From: Cyanobacteria bacterium GSL.Bin1
Lineage (GTDB): Bacteria; Cyanobacteriota; Cyanobacteriia; Cyanobacteriales; Rubidibacteraceae
Reading direction: 5' to 3'
Assembly (NCBI GenBank): GCA_009909085.1
Contig: JAAANX010000036.1
Span: 1 to 64,000, forward strand
Length of the DNA: 64,000 nt
The notes beneath the pieces were generated by a model. It was given only the letters and a program-made list of their open reading frames with translations. It ran no database searches and was not told the DNA's origin. Shown here one piece after another: positions 8,576 to 16,858 of this stretch. The first letter of the stretch is position 1; each line of letters opens with the position of its first letter. Made by a program: the position numbers and the translations under genes.

Positions 8576-11011
8576 CTACGTCGTTTCTTGTTTCTCAGAG
8601 GAAGAATTACCATTCCTGTTAGTGGCAGCGAGAGAGCGTTGAGAAGAAGCCGACCCAGCATAATAATTGTGATAATAGGAATAGTAATAATAGTATTCTC
8701 CCATACTTCTCTGTTGACATGCATTCGGTACGAGTCCTAAGACGTTTGTTCTTGACAAACGTAGGGTGTCCATAACGTCTCTAAAAAGACTGCGATCAAT
8801 AACACCTAATCCAACGACCATAATTAAACCACTGGTTAGGGGGGCGAGTAATTTCGCATCGGCAATTCCACCTAAAGGAGGAGTATCATAAATTACTAAA
8901 TCAAATGAATTTTCCCAATTTTGAGCAAGTTCTTGCATTCTCTCGGAAGCAAGCAGACAATTTGTATCCGGAGGGGTCGGTCCAGAAGTGAGAAGATAGA
9001 GATTATCATCAATCGGGGATTCTTGCATGGTCTCTTCCAGACTTAAGCCAGCGGAAATCACATTAGATAACCCATATTGATTGGGAATTTCAAAGGTTTG
9101 ATGCAGTCGGGGGCGACGCATATCGGCATCGACTAACAACACACGCTTGCCCACTGCTGCTGCTGCTCGGGCTAAATTTAAGGCGACTGTGGATTTCCCT
9201 TCTCCAGGAACACAAGAACTAACAATCAAGGATTTGACCGGGTGATCCGGCTTGAGAAAGGAAAGATTGGTATGTAGGGTTTTAAAGGCTTCTGTAAAGG
9301 CAAAGAATACCGTTCCTGTAATCAGGGGTTTTTGCTCTTTTCCTTCTACAGAATTTAATCTCGGTTTCGTCTCTGCTTCCGTCTCTGAGTTATCATCAAC
9401 AGAGCTAAGACCATTGTCTTGCTCTCCTTCCTGTTTTTGTAGTGCTTTGACAAAGGGAATCACCGCTAAAATAGGGAGACCGGTTTTCTCTTTCACTTCC
9501 TCCACACTATGGAATTTATTATCGATTTTCTCCGCTAAATACGCCGCCCCAGCACCCGCTAACAGGCCGGCAATTGCCCCTAAAATCAGACCGCGACCTT
9601 TACCGGCTATGGGTTCAGTGGGGAGGTTTGGTGGTTCTAAGGTTGACCAAGGTAGCGTTTTTCCTACAGCCTGAATTTGCAACTGCTCTCGGCGACTAAT
9701 CAGGCGTTCCATGTTAGTTTTGGCAATCTCTAACCTCTGCACCATACTTTCATATTCTTTAGCCAGGTTAGCCAAGTTATTCAAATTATTCCGCACTTCT
9801 ACTTCTGCTTCTTCCAGTGCCGCTTCACGGACTCTTAAGACACGAAGTTGATTAGTAGCGGTAATTAAATCTTGAGTTAAAGACAGTCGAACCGGGTTTG
9901 GGGCACTTACTTGCGAGTTAATTTTTTCACTGACTTCCTCTTGACCTAATATGGCCAAAGCTTCTTGGCGTAGTAATTCTAAAAGTCTTTGTTTTTGTTG
10001 CTGTAGGGTTTGGATCTGGGGGCTATCTTCTCTAAAACGCCCAAGCTCGATCGCGATTTGGGTTTCAATTTCTTTTAATTGGTTGAGAAGTTCTTGGTAG
10101 CGCGGGGCTTCACTGAGCGCCACTGTTGTCATTGCCTCATCTAACCCTAATCCCAGCTGCTGTAGTAAACTTTCTCGTAAAGAGATATTTTCTGAAATCG
10201 CCACTTCTGTGTCTTGTTGGCGCTCTTCCAAATTACTCATTTTTTCTGATAAGAGAGTGCCTCGCTCAACGGGGTCAATAATATTGTTCTGGTTCCGAAA
10301 TTGTTGAATTTCAATTTGAATAGAATCCACTTTTTCCTGCAATTCTGGCAGTTGTTCTTCAATCAACTGTAAAACTCTCTGCTCCCCTGATCTCTGCTGC
10401 TCTTGAGAGTAGCCAATATATTCTTCAGCAATGAATCCAGTCACAGCACTTGCCATTTCAGGATCTCCAGATTCGTAACTCACTTCTATAATTTTTGTTT
10501 CTCCCAAGCGTTGTATCGTTAAGTTTCTAATTAAACCTTCGTAAGTGAGTGTTGGATAGTCCTCTTTTAATTGTCTATATATCGGTTGCATTGTCTGAGA
10601 ACTTTTTAAGACTTGGATTTGTGTCGGATAATCCAGCCCTGAGCTTTGCGATGATAAAGATGCTCGAATGGATTCATTGCTTTCCCCAAGCTGTTCACTT
10701 AATTGCTGATACGTTTCGTCGCCAGCAATGGGTTCGACTAAGAGTTGGAAACTACTGCGATATCGAGGGGGTTGGGTTAAGGTCTTTGTCCATATTGCTC
10801 CCGTCACAGTCACTGAAACAATCAAAATTAACCAAACCCGACGCCTAATGATTGCTACTATCTGTCGATAATTGAAGGAATCTTCATCTGTCGGGTTCAA
10901 TATCTCTGGAGGAGAGGTGGTAGCACTCAAGGAGCTTGCTGTAGAAGAAGGCGCATTTGCCAGGGGATACGATTGGTCTGAAGATGCCATATTACTTTGT
11001 CCTGGAGTCAA
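8576..11011 (-). CDS. Polysaccharide co-polymerase with tyrosine autokinase domain (Wzc-like)
   Basis: An 811-aa BY-kinase. A Wzz-type chain-length domain is bounded by membrane segments near residues 58-76 and 475-496, with long coiled-coil stretches between. The cytoplasmic kinase follows: Walker A CVPGEGKST with K606, Walker A' LLVDADMRRPR, and Walker B DLVIYDTPP. The tail carries nine tyrosines within twelve residues (773-784), the usual autophosphorylation cluster. Cycles of phosphorylation of this tail control polymer length and export. It lies between the GT4 gene (66 bp upstream) and wza. All catalytic motifs are intact, unlike its paralogue at 16.9 kb. Confidence 0.93.
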   Translation of the reverse strand: MTPGQSNMASSDQSYPLANAPSSTASSLSATTSPPEILNPTDEDSFNYRQIVAIIRRRVWLILIVSVTVTGAIWTKTLTQPPRYRSSFQLLVEPIAGDETYQQLSEQLGESNESIRASLSSQSSGLDYPTQIQVLKSSQTMQPIYRQLKEDYPTLTYEGLIRNLTIQRLGETKIIEVSYESGDPEMASAVTGFIAEEYIGYSQEQQRSGEQRVLQLIEEQLPELQEKVDSIQIEIQQFRNQNNIIDPVERGTLLSEKMSNLEERQQDTEVAISENISLRESLLQQLGLGLDEAMTTVALSEAPRYQELLNQLKEIETQIAIELGRFREDSPQIQTLQQQKQRLLELLRQEALAILGQEEVSEKINSQVSAPNPVRLSLTQDLITATNQLRVLRVREAALEEAEVEVRNNLNNLANLAKEYESMVQRLEIAKTNMERLISRREQLQIQAVGKTLPWSTLEPPNLPTEPIAGKGRGLILGAIAGLLAGAGAAYLAEKIDNKFHSVEEVKEKTGLPILAVIPFVKALQKQEGEQDNGLSSVDDNSETEAETKPRLNSVEGKEQKPLITGTVFFAFTEAFKTLHTNLSFLKPDHPVKSLIVSSCVPGEGKSTVALNLARAAAAVGKRVLLVDADMRRPRLHQTFEIPNQYGLSNVISAGLSLEETMQESPIDDNLYLLTSGPTPPDTNCLLASERMQELAQNWENSFDLVIYDTPPLGGIADAKLLAPLTSGLIMVVGLGVIDRSLFRDVMDTLRLSRTNVLGLVPNACQQRSMGEYYYYYSYYHNYYAGSASSQRSLAATNRNGNSSSEKQETT

Positions 11012-11077
11012 TAAAGTTAGAGTAGAAAAATTGTTTGGATTTGATTTTGCTTTCCCATCAATCAGTTTGGAGCAAGT

Positions 11078-12340
11078 TTAACTAAGCTGTTGAGTTTTTA
11101 CTTGCTCTAAGCAATTATTAGTCGGTAAATCGAGTAAGACTTCTGCATACTGCTGAGCAATAACTTGGGGAGTAAAATATTTTTTTAGATAACGACGACC
11201 CGCTTGACCCATTGTTTCTGCTGTTTTAGGATGTGCAGCTAAAAAGCGAATATATTCAGCTAATCCTTGACTATCTCCATTGACAAAACTTTGGCCGCAA
11301 CCTGCTTCTTTAATTAATTGCTTAAGGTAAGACTGCTCTTCACAAATGGCAGCTATTGCTCGACCTGCGCTCAACATCCCATAAAGCTTGCTTGGAGCCA
11401 CTAAACCTTCCATTCCTTCACTGATTGTCACCAAAGAAAGGTCGCAAGCAGTTAGAGAATTGGGCAAATTTGTTTTCGGCTGAAACGGTAAAAATAGACA
11501 ATTTTTTAAACCCCATTCTTGAATCATTCGAGCATAACAATTGTCGTACTTGACACCACCGCCAATAAATACAAATTGAACCGGATCTTTCCTTAACTCC
11601 CAGGCTGTTGCCATAATCGTTTCCATATCATGACAACGTCCCATATTTCCAGAGTAGAGAATCGTGAATGGTTTAACTAAGTTATGTTCAATCGCAAAAG
11701 GATTTTCAGTTTTTGGTTTTGGGATTATGTACTCGGGGTCGCACCAACTATGAATAACAGTAATTTTATGAGCAAGATCAGGATTTTTAGAAATAATACG
11801 CTGTTTCATGGTTGGACTCAGGACAATAATTGCTTTGGCTTGGTCCCAGATTTTTAAGTTAAGCCAATTCCAGAATTGAGCTAGCCAGTGTTTTTCGGAC
11901 AGGACATTGAGCTGAATAGCAATATCAGGATAAAGATCGTAAAGTAAGCAAACATACGGAAGATTAAAAATAAGTTTTGCGAAGTAACCGATTAATAAAA
12001 GATAGGGTGGTTCTGTTGTTAAAAGTAATGTTTCTCCACGGTAATCAGGTTTCAGCAGTCTTAAGGCAGAATAGAAACAGAATAGTAAGCCATTCATAAT
12101 ACGTCCGCGAAGCCACTTTGGAAAAATTCGGGAAGTTAGGGATCGCCGGATCGTAAGAAATTTCTGCTTTTCTCTACGAGGAGCAATTGGTTGTTTTCCA
12201 TTACCATAAGCCGGTTGACCAGTAATAATTTTGACTGTTATATCTTGGAAAGTTAGCTGTTGAGCTAACTCTTCAATTAATTGTCCGGTAGCAGCGTGAT
12301 CGGGTGGATAGAATTGAGTGATAATTGATAATTTAGTCAT
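11078..12340 (-). CDS. Glycosyltransferase family 4 (WbuB-like)
   Basis: A 420-aa GT-B fold transferase. It opens with LSIITQFYPPDHAATGQLIEEL, the acceptor-side motif typical of WbuB-type enzymes, and the donor-site region near residue 320 reads EGLVAPSKLYGMLSAGRAIAA. A membrane-associating hydrophobic stretch LLLIGYFAKLIFNLPYVCLL is present. It is the first gene of the minus-strand EPS operon with wzc and wza. Donor and acceptor sugars cannot be predicted. Confidence 0.88.
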   Translation of the reverse strand: MTKLSIITQFYPPDHAATGQLIEELAQQLTFQDITVKIITGQPAYGNGKQPIAPRREKQKFLTIRRSLTSRIFPKWLRGRIMNGLLFCFYSALRLLKPDYRGETLLLTTEPPYLLLIGYFAKLIFNLPYVCLLYDLYPDIAIQLNVLSEKHWLAQFWNWLNLKIWDQAKAIIVLSPTMKQRIISKNPDLAHKITVIHSWCDPEYIIPKPKTENPFAIEHNLVKPFTILYSGNMGRCHDMETIMATAWELRKDPVQFVFIGGGVKYDNCYARMIQEWGLKNCLFLPFQPKTNLPNSLTACDLSLVTISEGMEGLVAPSKLYGMLSAGRAIAAICEEQSYLKQLIKEAGCGQSFVNGDSQGLAEYIRFLAAHPKTAETMGQAGRRYLKKYFTPQVIAQQYAEVLLDLPTNNCLEQVKTQQLS

Positions 12341-12378
12341 TCTTTTCTAGATCGCTATAAACTATTCAGCTTTATTTT

Positions 12379-12396
12379 AATCAAATGAATTTGATT
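12379..12396. promoter_or_regulatory. Palindrome upstream of the EPS export operon
   Basis: AATCAAAT-GA-ATTTGATT is a perfect 8+8 palindrome centred about 48 bp upstream of the start of the first gene (12340) of the GT4-wzc-wza operon. Position and symmetry suit an operator. In AT-rich DNA it could also arise by chance. Confidence 0.3.
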
Positions 12397-12530
12397 AGTT
12401 TGTAATCTATTAAACTCTAAAAAACAGCTTTCTTTTGCCCAAAAAAACTACGTGATACTATTTATTTTTTAAATTATGATTAAACCATTTAAGTATTTTC
12501 TTGGGGAGCATTTCACTGTTTGAGGATAGC

Positions 12531-13137
12531 TCAAACAGATAATAACCCATTGAGGTAGGCACAGCGATGAACAAGGACTTGGGGTACGTTTTCACACTTC
12601 CTTTGTGCTCCGGAGATTTTAGTGCGACGGTCCACTTGTTTAACAGCAGACTCAACCGCACCAGATCCAATTGAGCAAATCTGTTCAGCTTGATGGTCCT
12701 CGTAGTTGATAATGCGATCACGATGCTGATGCAAGATAACGGCAAAAGTTTTGTGCTGGTTTACGTTTCTAATCAGAAAATCAAGCTTTGGCAACATCAT
12801 TTTCATCGTTAATATTAGCACTCACCCGTAAACAGCAAATTTTTAAATACGGACTCAGTTGACTGTTAGTAGGAACTTCCAATTGCTGCGCTTGTTGGCT
12901 TGTTATTGGCAATTCTCCCAAAATACTTTTCATTCGTTGTTGATACCCTCTACTTGTGTCTGTAACCCTTTCCATAAAAAAACCTACTTCTGGCATGATA
13001 CACTTCTGTATTTGATTCCTCAATGCTTCTTTAATCACTACAATATTAATCACTTTTTGCTGGTGATGTATCTTCATATAGGGTGTTGGCGATTGCCTGT
13101 ATCTGTTCTTGAAGAGCTTGCTGTTTTTCTGGAGTCA
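12531..13137 (-). pseudogene. ISKra4-family transposase, internally deleted remnant
   Basis: The minus strand from 13137 starts MTPEKQQALQEQIQAIANTLYEDT, then a frame change leads to SPYLKICCLRVSAN, both characteristic of the N-terminus of ISKra4 transposases. Near 12,780-12,820 the frame changes again and jumps directly to the C-terminal end (ICSIGSGAVESAVKQ to HRCAYLNGLLSV). The central catalytic part, several hundred codons, is missing. A second C-terminal remnant lies at 16193-16399 in the opposite orientation. Confidence 0.8.
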
Positions 13138-13505
13138 TTGTTTGGTAAGTCAACTCGTCTATTATTTATCCTGCCCGATTTTTAACGTCTTTGCAAAAAA
13201 CTGAGATGCTCCCTTTTCTTGCACGTAAGATTTTACATTAATTATTATTGAATTCCAATATAAGATAGCAAAAATCAGTTAAATTACTTGAGTTTTTTAT
13301 TCCGTAATTTTCTTGATTATTGAATATCTATTTCACTCAAATTAAGCTTATTTTACGTAAGATTACAGTTTTAAGGTTGTAATTGATTTTTAAGTCAATA
13401 CCAAGATCGTACTGAATCAACCATAAAATTCAAACGGCGATTGAGCAACAGATGAAGAGTCTTGGTTGGTGGATCTATGTGACTAAACACTAAAAACCGA
13501 CTTGA

Positions 13506-13700
13506 TCTCTGTTTCAGGCGGTAACGGTCGATCAACAAGAGTATTTAATTGAGCAGGGCTTTAGACGACTGAAAGGATAACCCCTCTCGGTGCAACCGAT
13601 GTTTCTACAACGTGAAGATTCAAATCAAAGTCTGATTCGGTTAAAGCGCGATCGCGCTTTTTTTTTAGCAAGCCCTACTGATCTTTTGGTCAAGTAGCTT
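13506..13700 (+). pseudogene. C-terminal remnant of an IS4/IS1634-like transposase
   Basis: The plus strand reads VDQQEYLIEQGFRRLKG, then an in-frame TAA at 13578, then PLSVQPMFLQRED and a degraded tail. The E-x-GF-x-RLKG-x-PLS-x-x-P-x-x-LQRED pattern is what I know from the C-terminus of DDE transposases of this group. Only about 60 codons remain, with an internal stop. The tail overlaps the palindrome AAAGCGCGATCGCGCTTT (13643-13660) followed by T residues, which might act as a terminator. The rest of 13138-13777 shows no gene. Confidence 0.6.
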
Positions 13701-13777
13701 CAAAAAAATTGGGATGTATTTGTCTCTTAAAAAGCGAGTTTTGACTATTTTCTAGTTTAAAATTCGTTTAAGTTCCT

Positions 13778-14197
13778 CTATTTCGTATAAGACAGGATTA
13801 CAATTCCAGCTAAACATAACAAAATTCCAATAATCTTACTAAAACTAATGGTTTCATTGAGGAATAAAAACGCTAAAATTGTTGTCACAATAGGGTATAA
13901 ACTGGTTATCACTACGACTTTTGAAGCTTCCCCTTGACCAATTGCGCTAAAGAATAAAAGTGTGCCAATACTGGCAAAAATACCGACTGAAATCCCCAGA
14001 TAAGTCCATCCGTTTTGCCACTGAAATGAAAAAGAATTACGATAAGTCAAAATATAGAGGGGAATACCAAGAGCAGATCCCATTAAAGAATAAATGAGTA
14101 AACTCGGTGCATTCAATTCTGAACTCAAGAACTTTGAGAGAAATCCCCACACCCCATAAAAAAATAAACAAATTAAACTTAAAGTTAACCAAGACAT
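13778..14197 (-). CDS. Small EamA/DMT-superfamily transporter
   Basis: A 139-aa protein with about five hydrophobic segments corresponding to a single EamA half-unit. It contains LLIYSLMGSALGIPLYI and the C-terminal FLFLNETISFSKIIGILLCLAG, the typical end of a DMT half. Two such halves normally form a carrier, so this protein probably dimerises. Substrate is unknown. It starts 12 bp after the DppC-type permease gene on the same strand. Both lie inside a block bounded by transposon remnants. Confidence 0.75.
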   Translation of the reverse strand: MSWLTLSLICLFFYGVWGFLSKFLSSELNAPSLLIYSLMGSALGIPLYILTYRNSFSFQWQNGWTYLGISVGIFASIGTLLFFSAIGQGEASKVVVITSLYPIVTTILAFLFLNETISFSKIIGILLCLAGIVILSYTK

Positions 14198-14209
14198 AAT
14201 TTTTTACGC

Positions 14210-15085
14210 TTAAATTTCTTCACGAGGATCGAAAATTTCGCTCAGCCCCTCTCCTAATAGAGAGAACCCTGAAACCATGAGTGTCATGGCTAACCCCGGG
14301 AAGAAAGTAGTCCACCAAATTCCTGTGGGCAGTGCATCGAGGGCTTGGCGAAGAGCATAACCCCATTCGGGTACATTTTCTGGTAAACCTAGACCTAAAA
14401 AGCCTAATCCACCTAAGATGAGGATAGCATCAGCTGCATTGAGGGTGAATAACACGGGAACACTTTGAATGACATTAAAAAAGAGATAACGGGACAAAAC
14501 ATGACTGGGAGTAGCCCCCATAGCTCTCGCTGCTTCGATGAAGAGTTCGGTTTTGACGCTGGTGGTGTGGTTACGAACCACACGGTAGTATTGGGGAATA
14601 TAAGAAATGCTCACCGCGATCGCGGCATTAAAAACACCTCTGCCCACCACAAAAGCCAAAGTGACTGATAACAATAATCCCGGCAGCGTATAAATTGTAT
14701 CCATCAAAAAGAGTAAGGCGCGATCTAGGCGTCCGCCCAAATATCCACTAATCATGCCAAGCGGCACTCCCAGAATCAAACTGATTGCAGTAGCAATAAC
14801 GACAACCTGTAAGGCAGCACGGGTTCCAAAAAGCGTACGCGATAAAACATCATAGCCTTGGCGAGTTGTGCCAAACCAATACTCAGCATTGGGTGCTTGA
14901 TGAATGGGATTACTCAGCGATTCAGTGGGATTAGTCAGCCAACCCCAACTTGCCCAGGTTGGGGCAAAAATGGCAACTGTGACAAAAAATAGCGTCAGCA
15001 ATAAGCCTAGGGCGAGTAGGATCCGAGAAACGCTTGGACGCAAAAAGAGGGGAATTTGTGGGCGGATACGACTTTTACTGACCAT
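14210..15085 (-). CDS. ABC transporter permease, DppC/OppC family
   Basis: A 291-aa inner-membrane permease of peptide/nickel-type ABC importers. The EAA loop that contacts the ATPase reads EAARAMGATPSHVLSRYLFFN (about residues 182-202). The family opening with a cytoplasmic tail, a first membrane segment at about 22-44 and GTTRQGYDVLSRTLFG (periplasmic region) is present. The C-terminal WWTTFFPGLAMTLMVSGFSLLGEGL segment is typical. No DppB, ATPase or binding-protein gene is adjacent, so it must pair with subunits encoded elsewhere, common in cyanobacteria, or be an orphan. Confidence 0.9.
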   Translation of the reverse strand: MVSKSRIRPQIPLFLRPSVSRILLALGLLLTLFFVTVAIFAPTWASWGWLTNPTESLSNPIHQAPNAEYWFGTTRQGYDVLSRTLFGTRAALQVVVIATAISLILGVPLGMISGYLGGRLDRALLFLMDTIYTLPGLLLSVTLAFVVGRGVFNAAIAVSISYIPQYYRVVRNHTTSVKTELFIEAARAMGATPSHVLSRYLFFNVIQSVPVLFTLNAADAILILGGLGFLGLGLPENVPEWGYALRQALDALPTGIWWTTFFPGLAMTLMVSGFSLLGEGLSEIFDPREEI

Positions 15086-15449
15086 CCAGAAATTAAATTG
15101 GTTAAGGGTTACAAGGTGAAACTCTCAGTACAGGACAAAAAATGAAAAGAGGGGTTGCCAAGTGAGACAGGAAACGGGTTTCATGGAAAGTTATCAGACC
15201 TAATCCACAAAACCTTATGAAACAGATTAACTTACTTCGTAAAACATTGAAACCATATTGGGCTGGCATGGTGCTAGACTCAAGGAATGAACCCGAACGC
15301 GTGCCTACGGCGCGGGCTTTCGCCCTACGGTTTCACAAGCCTTGAGCGTTGCTCAGTTTCTTGGCTCTCTTCCTGATTGCTCTATTAAGAGTGACTCGTT
15401 CCCCGGAATTCAATTCCGGGGCTTGCGAGTCACCGTTGGTGAAAACCAT
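15086..15449. other. Gene-free stretch with palindromic sequence
   Basis: No coding frame is convincing. It contains GTGCCTACGGCGCGGGCTTT-type sequence near 15300-15330, often seen at cyanobacterial mobile-element ends, and a compound palindrome at 15391-15433 (separate entry). It probably represents remains of an insertion element upstream of the DppC gene. Confidence 0.4.
15391..15433. repeat. Compound palindrome (two nested inverted repeats)
   Basis: An outer pair GTGACTCG/CGAGTCAC encloses an inner perfect pair CCCCGGAATT/AATTCCGGGG with a single-base loop. Together they give 18 paired bases interrupted by small bulges (TT and CTTG). It resembles the subterminal hairpins of IS605-type or REP-like elements, but no transposase of that type is adjacent. 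Confidence 0.65.
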
Positions 15450-15530
15450 TAGACATCTCCAGAAATGAGGATTTGGCAACGGACTGGCAAGGTTTTCAGC
15501 TTTGTTTTTGGGCTTTATTGGAGATGTCTA
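15450..15530. mobile_element. 81-bp MITE-like element with 12-bp terminal inverted repeats
   Basis: TAGACATCTCCA (15450-15461) and TGGAGATGTCTA (15519-15530) are perfect 12-bp inverted repeats at the ends of an 81-bp non-coding segment. It abuts the stop of the truncated transposase frame at 15531, so it may be the terminal part of the same element or a separate MITE inserted there. Confidence 0.5.
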
Positions 15531-15968
15531 TTAACTTAACTGAGGTCGCCACTGGATTCCGAAATACCGCACAGCTGTACTGCCTTGCCAGCGGAGATGA
15601 TAATATCCTTTTCCCAACAAGTCCATTCCCGCTTTGGCTCGCCATCGGGCGATGGTGGAACTATCCAAAGCATTGATTTCCCGTTTCTTTTGACCGATGC
15701 ACACTGGTTCAACTGGCAGGTTTTCCAGACACCATTCCAAACTTCGATCGAACAATCCATCTAATGATACTTTTCCTCTTTCCATTGCCATTTCTACTCG
15801 ATGCCATCCCCACTTGAGATGAAAGACCAAGAGTAGAACGGCACGAGCTAAACTGCCTTGAGAGTGAACTAGACGACCTGTCATCATCACAATTAAGACG
15901 ATACCGATGCAGTAGGCAGTACCTGATGGTAGCGATCGCACCAGATGATTGACTGCTGCTGCTGTCAA
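15531..15968 (-). pseudogene. Truncated DDE-type transposase (N-terminal part)
   Basis: A 145-codon minus-strand frame with a basic, hydrophobic N-terminus and the segment INALDSSTIARWRAKAGMDL, where the Asp of LDSST looks like the first residue of a DDE triad. It then degenerates and stops at RYFGIQWRPQLS, just at the boundary of the 81-bp inverted-repeat element. Two-thirds of a normal transposase is missing. Coding similarity seems to continue upstream without a clear start to about 16008 (reading GDFIQGKLISDKLVEL). The exact IS family is uncertain. Confidence 0.55.
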
Positions 15969-16192
15969 CTCAACTAACTTGTCACTAATGAGCTTACCCT
16001 GAATGAAATCACCGAATAATCACCGAATAATCACTGATTTTTTCAGGGTTTTAGTTTATACCTGAAAAGGTTCAATAAAAATTTACATTATCTATTCTTT
16101 TGCGGTTAACAATAAACCGAAGACAGTTTGAGAAGACACCAAGAGTGCACTTAAACTTTCTGAAGAATTGGGGGTAGTAGTGCCATTTTTCT

Positions 16193-16399
16193 CGTAAACA
16201 TCAACATCGGATTGTTAATTACCAGTATTATCAACAAGAACAAATCTGTTCTATCGGCTCAGGTGGTGTCGAATCAGCAATCAAGCAAATCAGTAGTCGT
16301 ATCAAAATTTCAGGAGCACAATGGAAGGAGGAAAATGTTCCTCAAGTTCTTGCCCATCGATGTGCCTACGTTAATGGACTGATTGGAGTGCAAAGGTGA
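16193..16399 (+). pseudogene. ISKra4-family transposase, C-terminal remnant
   Basis: The plus strand encodes ICSIGSGGVESAIKQISSRIK, then SGAQWKEENVPQVLAHRCAY and ends at TGA 16397-16399. This matches the C-terminal end of the ISKra4 remnant at 12.5 kb almost residue for residue, but in the opposite orientation. About 68 codons remain; nothing upstream back to 16010 continues the frame. The tandem GTGATTATTCG repeat near 16010-16035 is the only other structure nearby. Confidence 0.75.
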
Positions 16400-16529
16400 C
16401 ATGCTACCGTTCTCATGCCATTAGGGCGAACTTAACACCTCACTTGGAAACAGATACAAAGTTTAGCCTTGGTTAATCTCTGCTCCAGAGTCCTAGAACA
16501 GCCCTACCCACCACTACTATAGAATTTAG

Positions 16530-16804
16530 CTAAATCAAGTCAATTAAAGCATCATATTTGGGAGAACTCTCTTGATTAACATATTCTAAAGCCCCCCCCA
16601 ACTTCCCCATTTACTAGGGGACTTGATATCAGAAAAATGCACGAAGAGGTCTTCTCCCAACTGGTGCCATTGTGTCAAATACTCCCGATAAATCTCCCCC
16701 ATTCTCGGGTCGCGATTAGCCTCGATAAACAGATTCGTAATCGCTTGATTGTTTTCAATACCCCCTCGGCTCACTAAATGCTGACCGCCCTCATAAGCCA
16801 GCAT
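16530..16804 (-). pseudogene. 3' fragment of a paralogue of the glycosidase-like gene at 27.5 kb
   Basis: Residues LAYEGGQHLVSRGGIEN, then FIEANRDPRMGEIYREYL and SKWGSWG match the C-terminal 90 residues of the intact 566-aa protein at 27539-29239 with few changes. In this copy a run of C (G on the coding strand) at about 16591-16599 is one base out of frame: reading one G fewer restores ALEYVNQESSPKYDALIDLI and a stop at 16530. The 5' five-sixths of the gene is absent. It is therefore a decayed duplicate lying just upstream of the second wzc-like gene. Confidence 0.88.
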
Positions 16805-16858
16805 TAGTTTGGTTACGTAATTTTTTTAGTAAGCCCCATCTAGTAGAACTTAAAATTT

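Noticed and set aside
12458-12745. 95-codon minus-strand frame
   Set aside because: Out-of-frame reading of the ISKra4 C-terminal remnant.
12859-13185. 108-codon plus-strand frame
   Set aside because: Antisense to the ISKra4 remnant, whose N-terminal motifs are clear on the minus strand.
13643-13660. AAAGCGCGATCGCGCTTT plus T-tract as a genuine terminator
   Set aside because: It is a HIP1-containing palindrome within a transposase remnant and no intact gene ends just before it, so termination is possible but unsupported.
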